DNA of 10,826 bases from Clostridiales bacterium UBA7103 (GTDB lineage: Bacteria > Bacillota > Clostridia > Oscillospirales > Oscillospiraceae), in contig DKYJ01000015.1 of NCBI GenBank assembly GCA_002493305.1, forward strand, positions 1,065 to 11,890, read 5' to 3'. The translations under genes and the position numbers were made by a program. Positions 1 to 6,542 of this stretch are shown here, one piece after another; the stretch's first letter is position 1; each line of letters begins with the position of its first letter. Below the pieces are notes generated by a model. That model saw only the letters and a program-made list of their open reading frames with translations. It had not been told where the DNA came from and did no database searches.

Positions 1-803
1 CCGCCGTAGCCAAAGGAGGGGTTGTTATAGTGCGCTCCAACGCGCGGATCCAAACATACGCCGCTGATTATTCTGCCCGCGTCCAGCCCCTTTGCCTGGG
101 CATAGGTGTCCAGCTCATTGAAGAAGCTCACACGGACGGCAAGATAGGCGTTTGAAAAGAGCTTTATTGCCTCCGCCTCGGAGGGGGAGCAGATAAGCGT
201 GGGTATATCCGCAGGCGGCTCGCCAAAGGGAAGCTTAGGCTCCATGGCCGCCCTTCTGAGAATCTGCGCAAATCCATTAGCTATTCCTCGCTGACTTTCC
301 TTCGCGCCAATGACAATGCGGCTCGGGTGCAGATTATCATACAAAGCCCTTGACTCCCGCAGGAACTCCGGGCAAAACAGGATATTGTCCCTACTGAATC
401 TGCGCTCCAAAAGCTCCGTGCAGCCGATGGGCACTGTGGATTTGACGATTATTGGCGCTTTGCTGCCGGAGGCAATGATCTGAGTGATAACGCTCTCCAA
501 AATGGAGGTATCGAATGCTCCCAGATTCTCGTCATAGTTCGTCGGCACGGCGATGATGATAAGCTCCGCCGAGGCATAGGCAGCGTCCGCATCTGTCACC
601 GCGGTGAGCGAGAGGTCAATTCTCCCCTCCTTCGCCGCCTGCAAATATGCCTCTATCTCCGGCTCACGCAGGGGGCTCACACCGGAGTTTATAAGCTCAG
701 CTTTTTTCGGCGTCGTAGTCACACACTGCACTTGATTATACTGGGACAGCAGCACGGCGAGGGACAGGCCAACATAGCCCGCCCCGGCGATGGCAATTTT
801 CAT
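1..803 (-). CDS. ugd: UDP-glucose 6-dehydrogenase, N-terminal part (cut by window edge)
   Basis: Oxidises UDP-glucose to UDP-glucuronate with NAD+ in the cytoplasm, giving an acidic sugar donor for surface polysaccharide. 267 codons are visible. The N-terminus MKIAIAGAGYVGLSLAVLLS is the Rossmann dinucleotide-binding loop (GxGYVG at 7-12). Further along are AVPTNYDEN, IIVKSTVPIG, the FCPEFLRESRALYDNLHPSR block, and the long helix with KLFSNAYLAVR and FNELDTYA. The visible part ends in NNPSFGYG, so the catalytic cysteine of the FGYGG-x-C motif lies one or two codons beyond the edge. The overall match is to the Firmicutes/streptococcal HasB-like form. The start is well supported: GGAGGAGA lies just upstream and the ATG overlaps the preceding stop as ATGA (800-803), so translation is probably coupled. 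Odd point: residue 29, normally the Asp that holds the NAD ribose, is Thr (VTTTP). Family assignment is very sure; whether the gene is complete cannot be seen. Confidence 0.96.
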   Translation of the reverse strand, partial: MKIAIAGAGYVGLSLAVLLSQYNQVQCVTTTPKKAELINSGVSPLREPEIEAYLQAAKEGRIDLSLTAVTDADAAYASAELIIIAVPTNYDENLGAFDTSILESVITQIIASGSKAPIIVKSTVPIGCTELLERRFSRDNILFCPEFLRESRALYDNLHPSRIVIGAKESQRGIANGFAQILRRAAMEPKLPFGEPPADIPTLICSPSEAEAIKLFSNAYLAVRVSFFNELDTYAQAKGLDAGRIISGVCLDPRVGAHYNNPSFGYG

Positions 804-1882
804 TTTCTCTCCTCCGGGTCAGCTTCAAGCTCCGGCGGCTCGCCGTAAAAGTCCAGCAGGAGCGCGGCGAACTTATCATGCACGCCGTGCTTTGCCGGAG
901 CCTGAACTATGTTCATCCCGGGGTTATGATTGCCCTCAATAAGCTCCAGTCTGCCGCCGGGCAGAATGGCAATGTCCCAGCCGACCACGCGTAGGCAGGG
1001 CAGAGTCTGAGACGCTCTGCGGCAGAGATCAATTACCTCGTTCCAGTATGGTATCTGAGTGCCATTGAATCTGACGCCGGTCATAGGGTGAAACTCATAA
1101 TAATTCCCATGCTCATCAAGCCCATCGGTGTTTATTACGCCGGTTTCTGGGTCGATCTCGCAGAAGATGCCGCCTCCGTGGGCGTTATCCACATGCAGCC
1201 CGTTATTGCCGACACGCAGGCCGCAGCCGAATACCTGAAAGCGCTCGCCGTTTCTGAAGGTGATGACACGCAGGGTGTTGAGGGATTCCGGGTGAAACCG
1301 TGCGAGGGACTCATCCGAGACGATAAACTGCTCGGCGATATAGTCCTTTTCCTGAAGCCCGGCAAAAAAGGCGGCCTTATCCTCAACAGCGGCAAGCTCC
1401 TGCGCTGTTATCTTGCGAAAGCCAATTCCCCAGCTGGAAAACTCCGGCTTGAGCGCAACGGCCTTGTACTTGCGCACGAACTTTTCAAATGTTTTATAGT
1501 CAGTATCCTTGAGGTTGAGCCACTTTCTATGCACAAATTCGTCGAAGTTTTCAAGAAAGGTGACCTTATCCTTGAGGTACGGCTCCGAGGGGGCGTTATA
1601 GGGGCGCATGAGTATAGTGGCCTCCACATCGGTCAAAAACTCGTCCCGCTGCGCCTTATTCAGCCCATAAAAGCCGAAGATCGTGTACTCAGAGAGGCTG
1701 ACCCGCTTTTTCGGGTTGCGGCGGCGAACCTTGAGATAGTCCCTGAACATCTTATCGGGTGTAAATCCCACCGGAAAATGACGTATGCCCTTGGCGTAAT
1801 TATAAAACCGCTCCTTGAGCACCGGGTAAGCCCGGATGTTCTTCACGATTATGTTTTCAGTCAGTATCTCTTTCAATGTCAT
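800..1882 (-). CDS. Sugar-transfer-associated ATP-grasp protein (copy A)
   Basis: 360 residues. Predicted ATP-dependent carboxylate ligase of the sugar-transfer-associated ATP-grasp family, found in surface polysaccharide clusters. The substrate is unknown; the family is thought to join a carboxylate to an amine or similar acceptor through an acyl phosphate. The N-terminal 130 residues are family-specific. The ATP-grasp core then shows KPEFSSWGIGF (145-155, glycine-rich nucleotide loop), AEQFI (183-187), HPESLNTLRV (197-206), VDNAHGGGI (231-239), GWDIA (301-305) and LELIEGNHNPG (312-322, likely Mg2+ ligands Glu and Asn). All expected motifs are present, so it looks active. The ATG has GGGAG about 10 nt upstream and overlaps the end of copy B by 26 nt; its own stop overlaps the ugd start. 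It therefore sits in one transcript with both. No signal peptide or membrane span is evident. Confidence 0.9.
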   Translation of the reverse strand: MTLKEILTENIIVKNIRAYPVLKERFYNYAKGIRHFPVGFTPDKMFRDYLKVRRRNPKKRVSLSEYTIFGFYGLNKAQRDEFLTDVEATILMRPYNAPSEPYLKDKVTFLENFDEFVHRKWLNLKDTDYKTFEKFVRKYKAVALKPEFSSWGIGFRKITAQELAAVEDKAAFFAGLQEKDYIAEQFIVSDESLARFHPESLNTLRVITFRNGERFQVFGCGLRVGNNGLHVDNAHGGGIFCEIDPETGVINTDGLDEHGNYYEFHPMTGVRFNGTQIPYWNEVIDLCRRASQTLPCLRVVGWDIAILPGGRLELIEGNHNPGMNIVQAPAKHGVHDKFAALLLDFYGEPPELEADPEERK

Positions 1883-2858
1883 GATCCAAACACTCCCTGA
1901 TGACCGGGTACTTCCCTATTCCGTCAAACTGAATGATGTTTCCGCCTGGCCAGTTATAATTTCCCTCGATAAGCTCCGCGCCCTCCGGCGTGACCGCCAC
2001 ATCCCAGCCCACATAGCCGAGAGTGTCGAGTTTTTCCATCGCGCCGAGAACAGCGGCTCGCACCGCCTCAAAATTCGGCACATGAAAGCCCGGCATATAC
2101 GCACCGGTAGCCGGGTGCCTTTCGAAATCCCGCAGCTCGGTGTTGTTCCTGCCCGGGCCCGTGACGACGCCTGTCTGAATGTCCAGCGGATAGGCAACGC
2201 CCCCACTGTGGAAGTTGTCCGTCACGGCGCCGCTGCCGCCGCATTTGAGGCAGGCTCCCACAAGGCAGACGCTGCCGTCCCGCCTCCGCGCCGCATTTAT
2301 ACGCACGGTGTTCACACAGCCGGGGCAGACCCGCTCAAGCTCCTCGTGCTGGACTATCGGTTCTTCAAGCAGCAGGCGCTCCGTTTGGCAGCGGCTGAAA
2401 AAGCCCTCCCTATCGGCAACATCGGCAGAGCGCAGCTTTTCTATCCCTTTGCCCATTGTACCGCCCACAGGCTTTATAAAAAACTCGCCGTGCCTGTCTA
2501 AAAATGTCGAAAAAACCTCTAAATCGCAGTCCGGCGCAAACAGGCTGTCGCGGTTTACATAATCTTTGAGCACCGCGTTGAACCTGCTTTTGTCCCCGAC
2601 TATCGCTTTCTGCTCCGCGCCGGCATTACTGTTAAGCGCCTTGTCCACAGCCTTTGAGCGGCCGGAGGTCAAAAACAGCTCGCGCTGAGCATTATCCATT
2701 TCAAAAAAACGAAGAACAAAATAATTCTCTGGCGAGGCGCCGTGCTTATAAGAGCAATAGGCCGCGTCGAAAAAATATTTCAAAACGCTGCCGCCCCGCT
2801 GTTCGGACAGACGGCGGGACATGGCAAATATTTTTTTCAGCGCGTTTATCCGGGACAT
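1857..2858 (-). CDS. Sugar-transfer-associated ATP-grasp protein (copy B, cysteine-rich variant)
   Basis: 333 residues from the preferred ATG at 2858, which has GGAG 5 nt upstream; the frame is open to a TTG at 2879, but that would place the ribosome binding site inside the gene. Same predicted ligase family as copy A. Core motifs: KPVGGTMGKGI (129-139), LLEEPIVQHEEL (163-174), CPGCVNTVRI (178-187), TDNFHSGGVA (213-222), GWDVA (284-288) and AELIEGNYNWPG (294-305). The first 125 residues differ strongly from the other copies, which fits a different partner or substrate. Odd point: where other copies have HPxS before the NTxR motif, this one has CPGC, and three more cysteines follow at 198, 203 and 206, a pattern that could bind a metal. 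The 63-nt gap upstream carries a leader repeat shared with copy D. The 3' end overlaps copy A by 26 nt. Confidence 0.88.
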   Translation of the reverse strand: MSRINALKKIFAMSRRLSEQRGGSVLKYFFDAAYCSYKHGASPENYFVLRFFEMDNAQRELFLTSGRSKAVDKALNSNAGAEQKAIVGDKSRFNAVLKDYVNRDSLFAPDCDLEVFSTFLDRHGEFFIKPVGGTMGKGIEKLRSADVADREGFFSRCQTERLLLEEPIVQHEELERVCPGCVNTVRINAARRRDGSVCLVGACLKCGGSGAVTDNFHSGGVAYPLDIQTGVVTGPGRNNTELRDFERHPATGAYMPGFHVPNFEAVRAAVLGAMEKLDTLGYVGWDVAVTPEGAELIEGNYNWPGGNIIQFDGIGKYPVIRECLDHDIERDTD

Positions 2859-2861
2859 TTT

Positions 2862-2909
2862 ATCTCCATTCTGCCGCAAGCTGACAGCACAAAGTGTGAT
2901 TTATCTCAC
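2862..2909 (-). repeat. Leader repeat carrying the ribosome binding site of copy B (short form)
   Basis: Most of the 63-nt gap before copy B matches parts of the leader before copy D. Read on the plus strand, 17 nt (atctccattctgccgca, 2862-2878) are identical to 9505-9521, and the nonamer cagcacaaa (2885-2893) matches 9529-9537. The imperfect palindrome gtgatttatctcac (2896-2909) resembles gtgatttatcac at 9636-9647. Order and orientation are the same in both places. The first block contains the complement of GGAGAT, the ribosome binding site of the ATP-grasp gene. Whether it is a dispersed repeat of the genome or a duplicated leader cannot be told from two copies. Confidence 0.6.
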
Positions 2910-2921
2910 CAAAGCCTGCCT

Positions 2922-3791
2922 TTACAGCATACTGCCAAAGAGCAGATCGGTCTCCGGCAGACGTTTATTGTCAAGAGCGGCGGCGGGGGTGAAGGTCATC
3001 TCCCCAAAGCGCACGCCTTTATCGGTCAAATACAGATCCACCCGCACAAAGGGAAAGCCCTCGCTCAGCCGTGCCGCCAGCTCAAAAGCCTCGTCAAGCC
3101 GCGGCGGCTTCTCGGGCGCGAAATCCTCCGGAGCGTTTTTTGAGTCGCGGTTTATGCGCAGGAGCTTGAAATCCCTGTCGAAAAAATAGAACTTTGGCCA
3201 GCCCTCTGTCCTGCCCATGCAGAGCATTACGCAGTAGGGACTGCCGTGAAAGCAATAAAACTTATAGTCCTCCGGCAGTTGTCCGCCATCAAGACCGATA
3301 TACTCCTCAATGAGCAGCTTTTTCGCCACATTTCTGTACTGGAGCTCCGAGTAATAGGCCCAAAACGGCTCTTTTTGCCATCTTTTGAGCTTTTTGACCG
3401 CCGCTTTTTTATTCAGCGCCGCCTTGTCAGCACAGATAAGATTATATCCGCAGCCGAAGTTCCACTTTAGCGCAAAGCGCTCGGGAAGCGCCTGCCAGTC
3501 TATATCTTCCGGCCGGTCATAAACGGCCAGAAGCCTGTTCAAATACTCGCCGCAGCCCCGCTCCTGCACAAAGCCGCGCACCCGGTATTTGTCCGCACAG
3601 CGGCGGACAAGCTCGTCCGTACCATAGCTTTCAAGCTTGAGCTTAAGCAGCTTTTCATTCAGGGTCCTGGGCTTGTCGAGCTCCACGTCCCTGCCGAACT
3701 TGCGCTTGAAGAGAAGCTTAGTGTTCAGCTCCGGCGATATGTATGATACGGCGGCGAAAAACAGCCTCGCCGCGCTCTTTGAAAAGCTCAT
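2922..3791 (-). CDS. TupA-like ATP-grasp protein
   Basis: 289 residues, full length for the TupA-like ATP-grasp family. TupA is known from synthesis of teichuronopeptide, a cell-wall polymer of glucuronate carrying amino acids, in alkaliphilic Bacillus. Members are often annotated as amidoligases or glycosyltransferases, and direct biochemistry is scarce. Visible family landmarks: KFGRDVELDKPRTLNEKL (31-48), DKYRVRGFV (67-75), FALKWNFGCGYN (106-117), KKLLIEEYI (157-165), LPEDYKFYCFHG (172-183), FPFVRVDLYL (246-255) and FGEMTFTPAA (262-271). The late Asp/Glu residues (D252, E264) are probable metal ligands. It is distantly related in fold but clearly a different family from the four sugar-transfer ATP-grasp proteins here. 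Its ATG (GGGAG six nt upstream) overlaps the upstream glycosyltransferase stop as ATGA (3788-3791), so the two are probably coupled. Cytoplasmic; no membrane segment seen. Confidence 0.92.
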   Translation of the reverse strand: MSFSKSAARLFFAAVSYISPELNTKLLFKRKFGRDVELDKPRTLNEKLLKLKLESYGTDELVRRCADKYRVRGFVQERGCGEYLNRLLAVYDRPEDIDWQALPERFALKWNFGCGYNLICADKAALNKKAAVKKLKRWQKEPFWAYYSELQYRNVAKKLLIEEYIGLDGGQLPEDYKFYCFHGSPYCVMLCMGRTEGWPKFYFFDRDFKLLRINRDSKNAPEDFAPEKPPRLDEAFELAARLSEGFPFVRVDLYLTDKGVRFGEMTFTPAAALDNKRLPETDLLFGSML

Positions 3792-4738
3792 AGGGCGCTC
3801 CCGACGCTCTCTCTCGCCTGCGCGGCCGGCATAAACTGATAGCTTACCGTCTTGTTTGCAGGTTCTTCCGCCATCTCATAGGCGCTTATCAGCTCCTCTG
3901 CAGCCTTGAGGGAATCGCTCAGACATGAGGCCACGAACTTGGAGCGGCGTATAATTGACCGGCACTCCAGCTTGGAGGCCACATACTGATAGTGCAGCAC
4001 CGACACGGCTGGGTCATAGCGCAGCACCCGCCCTTCCTGACGGCAGAGCCATTCAAGTATCTCCATCTCGTAATACATAAAGGTCTTTGGATAAAAAGGC
4101 TGTGGGTGGTCGTCAAGATAGCGCTTTGAAAAAACAACACATGAGCCGTGGAGCACAACGCCCTCGGCGGGAAGGCTTGAATTTATCCCCTGCTTTGCAC
4201 GGCGGCGGCGCTGAACGGTGCGCCAGTAGGCCGGGTTCATCTTTTCCCCGCTGCTCAAAAGCATGAGGAAAGGGTTCTGGCTGCGGCGGACATACTCCTG
4301 TTTTTTACGCACTGACTGGAGATCACAGCCGCGCAGATACTTGGGGTTCTGGTGTATGCCGGAAAAGACCGACACAATATCCGGCCCCAAAAGGTCGAAG
4401 GGGTGCTCCCGATATATCTCATAGAGCTTCGGAATAAAGTCAAGCTGGGGTATCTCGACATCGTTATTCAGCACCACCGCGAAATCCGGCTCATGGTGCT
4501 GACAGGCGTGGAGCGTACCGATATTGTTGCCCCGGGCAAACCCCTCGTTGTTATCGCTTAAAATGACGGTTACGCCGTTGTCGTCCGCATAACGGTCAAG
4601 AAGCCTGCGCCCTGTCCCGTCAGGGGAGGCATTGTCCACGATAATGATGTGCTTTTCCCCATGGAGAGCCTTGATGCTGTTAACACAATTTATTGTGGTG
4701 TCAATGGCGCGGTAATGAAGAATAACAAACGCTGTCAT
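3788..4738 (-). CDS. Family 2 glycosyltransferase (rhamnosyltransferase-like)
   Basis: 316 residues from ATG at 4738. An in-frame TTG three codons earlier is possible, but the ATG gives the usual compact GT2 opening MTAFVILHYR; the ribosome binding site is weak for both starts. Transfers a sugar from a nucleotide donor to a growing glycan at the inner membrane face. The GT-A fold is seen from IIIVDNAS (31-38), NNEGFARGNNIG (63-74), LNNDVEI (90-96, the DxD-equivalent metal site), a HGSCVVFSK block (197-205) and YYEMEILEWL (222-231), where an acidic residue would be the catalytic base. This layout matches the rhamnosyltransferase-like branch of GT2, but the donor cannot be assigned. There are no membrane spans. 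A 113-nt gap with a 49-bp foldback repeat precedes it, so it may start a separate translational block or a sub-transcript. Confidence 0.9.
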   Translation of the reverse strand: MTAFVILHYRAIDTTINCVNSIKALHGEKHIIIVDNASPDGTGRRLLDRYADDNGVTVILSDNNEGFARGNNIGTLHACQHHEPDFAVVLNNDVEIPQLDFIPKLYEIYREHPFDLLGPDIVSVFSGIHQNPKYLRGCDLQSVRKKQEYVRRSQNPFLMLLSSGEKMNPAYWRTVQRRRRAKQGINSSLPAEGVVLHGSCVVFSKRYLDDHPQPFYPKTFMYYEMEILEWLCRQEGRVLRYDPAVSVLHYQYVASKLECRSIIRRSKFVASCLSDSLKAAEELISAYEMAEEPANKTVSYQFMPAAQARESVGSAL

Positions 4739-4765
4739 AGCTTTCAACCGTCTTTCTCTTTACTT

Positions 4766-4814
4766 ATGTAAGCGCTGAACAAATCACTCTCGGCAGCTTT
4801 TTCATCGCTTACAT
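4766..4814. repeat. 49-bp foldback repeat (short form)
   Basis: Perfect 9-bp terminal inverted repeats, atgtaagcg (4766-4774) and cgcttacat (4806-4814); extending inward, 15 of 17 positions can pair, leaving a 15-nt loop with the box cactctcgg. It aligns without gaps to the two ends of the 163-bp element at 8262-8424. It lies between two glycosyltransferase genes, inside the 4739-4851 gap, in which I see no convincing promoter or classical terminator. Confidence 0.75.
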
Positions 4815-4851
4815 CTTTTTAATTTTTCCTGAAAATGCGGATAATATCGTT

Positions 4852-5697
4852 CTAAAGAATACTGTCCGCTATCATATAGCAGAAATCGTAAAAGCTGCGG
4901 CTGAGGCGGAAGCTGTACGCAAAATGCCGTGCCGCGGCTTTTTTATCGGTTTCGTGCAGGCGTTTTCCCATGCGGCGGTTCATCACCGCATCGGCAGCTG
5001 GGTACTGTTTATAAAGCTCCTGATGCTTCATATAGAGCTTTTGCAGCGCCGGGTAGGACTTGACGGCAAAAGAGATGCTGTCCTCCCCCACCTCCGACCT
5101 GACAAGCGCAAGCGGAAGGTAAGAGAGTTTAAAATTCGCCGCGGCGCGGATCGCAAAATCCCAGTCCTGATAGCGGCGGAAGCTCTCGTCAAAGCGCAGC
5201 CGCTCGAACACCTGCCTGCGCATCAGCATGGTCTGCGTGCCAGCCCGGTTCTCAGCCAGAAACTGCTCTAAAGCGTTCTCCGGAGAAAAGCCGTGCACCG
5301 GGAAATAATAGCCGTTTCCCTGTGCGGAGACTCTGTCCATCCCGCAAAAGCACATATCTGCCCCGCTGTCCTTCAGAAAGGCCAGCTGCCGCTCTATTTT
5401 ATCCGGGTACCACACATCATCGCTGTCCTGAAAGGCGATGTACTCGCCCCTCGAGCGTTCAGCGCCGTAATTTCTGGCGTGGCAGGCACCCTGATTTTTT
5501 TCATAGCGCAAAAATCTGAGTCTGGGATCGGCAATATTGGTGAACAGCTCCCTCACATTGTCAGTCGAGCCGTCGTCCACCACAATGATCTCGATATTAT
5601 CATAGCTCTGACTCAAGACGCTTGAAAGGCAGGCAAGCAGCCTGTCTTTTCGATTATAACAAGGTATCACCACGGATACAAGGTCTTTATTTTCCAT
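4852..5697 (-). CDS. Family 2 glycosyltransferase (inverting, GT-A fold)
   Basis: 281 residues. Cytoplasmic face glycosyltransferase predicted to add one sugar to the lipid-linked repeat unit. Classic GT2 signature: SVVIPCYNRKDRL (8-20), VVDDGSTD (39-46), NQGACHARNYG (68-78), the DxD-type metal site QDSDD (90-94) and YQDWDF (176-181), which contains the likely catalytic acid. The C-terminal 80 residues are basic and aromatic, as in many peripheral GT2 enzymes, but no clear membrane span is present. Donor and acceptor cannot be assigned. The ATG overlaps the end of the pyruvyl transferase gene by 11 nt, with AGGATGG just upstream, so the two are read together. Confidence 0.93.
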   Translation of the reverse strand: MENKDLVSVVIPCYNRKDRLLACLSSVLSQSYDNIEIIVVDDGSTDNVRELFTNIADPRLRFLRYEKNQGACHARNYGAERSRGEYIAFQDSDDVWYPDKIERQLAFLKDSGADMCFCGMDRVSAQGNGYYFPVHGFSPENALEQFLAENRAGTQTMLMRRQVFERLRFDESFRRYQDWDFAIRAAANFKLSYLPLALVRSEVGEDSISFAVKSYPALQKLYMKHQELYKQYPAADAVMNRRMGKRLHETDKKAAARHFAYSFRLSRSFYDFCYMIADSIL

Positions 5698-6532
5698 TTA
5701 ACCATCCTTTTGGCATCGGGAAGGATTTTATCATGGCCGTCTTTTTCTCCTCCACGTCCCTGACGCTTACTCTGTATTCGTCCTTTACTCTTGAAAGCTC
5801 AGGCGGGCGCTGTGTCCGCAGATCCCACGGCGTATGGAGCAGCCCAAAGCCTGAATAATAATCGTCAAACTTAAAGCCGTCCCCCTTAGGGCGGTCGGAA
5901 AACAGAATGTGAATATTGGGGATATGGAAGCTGTCGGCAACTATCAACCCGTGCAGGCTGCTGGATAAGATCACCCCGCACCGGTCTATCTGCCGCAAAA
6001 CCTCAATTGGCTCGTCCCTTAGATTTATGACGACGGAGTTATCATAGCTCTGCGCAAGCGCCGCCACAGCCGGATCGTCAATATCACAGATATGTGGTAT
6101 TATGCCCACGCTGTACCGTTTTTCCTGCCAATCGTTAAACAGATGGGAGGCCAAAATACCCGCGTCCCCTGTGGGGATATCGAGAGTCTTGCCGGTCATG
6201 CGTTCCACGGCGCGGCGGCTCAGCTCGCCCCTCACGGCGTGAAATACCATATCCCGCTTGAAAAAACGGCCTTTGCAGTCGTCATAATTTATAAATCCCG
6301 TCCCCCACACATCCACGTGGGGGTATTTTTTGCCGTTTATCAACTGCTGCATCCGCATGAGCGGGTCGCCGTGATAGGTATACATGCCCAGATGACTGCC
6401 TATGGCGCTCATCTCCCCCGTGAGGACAGAGCAGCGCTCCACCTTAAAGCCCATAACGCGCTCAATGATGATTTCGTTCAAAAGATCGCCCATGTTGGCA
6501 AGCTTTGCATAGTAGAGTTTTATAGCCTGCAT
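5687..6532 (-). CDS. Polysaccharide pyruvyl transferase family protein (ExoV-like)
   Basis: 281 residues from ATG at 6532. Enzymes of this family transfer pyruvate from phosphoenolpyruvate to a sugar, making an acidic ketal on surface glycans. Landmarks: the opening IKLYYAKLANMGDLLNE (4-20) with the family's GDxLN motif, WGTGFI (76-81), VRGELSRR (100-107), GDAGIL (122-127), SVGIIPH (141-147), and SSSLHGLIVADSF (190-202), the SxxLHG block shared across the family. It resembles the ExoV type of succinoglycan synthesis more than the CsaB type, judged by the N-terminus only. The frame continues upstream to 6679, but that extension is basic, cysteine-rich and lies inside the symporter gene. GAGGG is seven nt before 6532, which is 10 nt after the symporter stop. 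The function as a true pyruvyl transferase is likely but unproven. Confidence 0.9.
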   Translation of the reverse strand: MQAIKLYYAKLANMGDLLNEIIIERVMGFKVERCSVLTGEMSAIGSHLGMYTYHGDPLMRMQQLINGKKYPHVDVWGTGFINYDDCKGRFFKRDMVFHAVRGELSRRAVERMTGKTLDIPTGDAGILASHLFNDWQEKRYSVGIIPHICDIDDPAVAALAQSYDNSVVINLRDEPIEVLRQIDRCGVILSSSLHGLIVADSFHIPNIHILFSDRPKGDGFKFDDYYSGFGLLHTPWDLRTQRPPELSRVKDEYRVSVRDVEEKKTAMIKSFPMPKGWLNGK

Positions 6533-6542
6533 TGAAACGCCC

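Noticed and set aside
1088..1900. Open frame of 270 codons on the plus strand
   Set aside because: It lies wholly antisense to ATP-grasp copy A, whose motifs and ribosome binding site are convincing; the plus-strand product resembles no family I recognise.
1836..2501. Open frame of 221 codons on the plus strand
   Set aside because: Antisense shadow of ATP-grasp copy B, caused by the GC-biased codon use of the real gene.
4766..4827. Plus-strand terminator: hairpin followed by ctttttaattttt
   Set aside because: No plus-strand gene precedes it, and the hairpin is fully explained by the terminal inverted repeats of the 49-bp element.
4815..4851. Possible promoter with a tattat box for the second glycosyltransferase block
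   Set aside because: No matching -35 box at proper spacing; the A/T-rich stretch alone is not enough to call a promoter.
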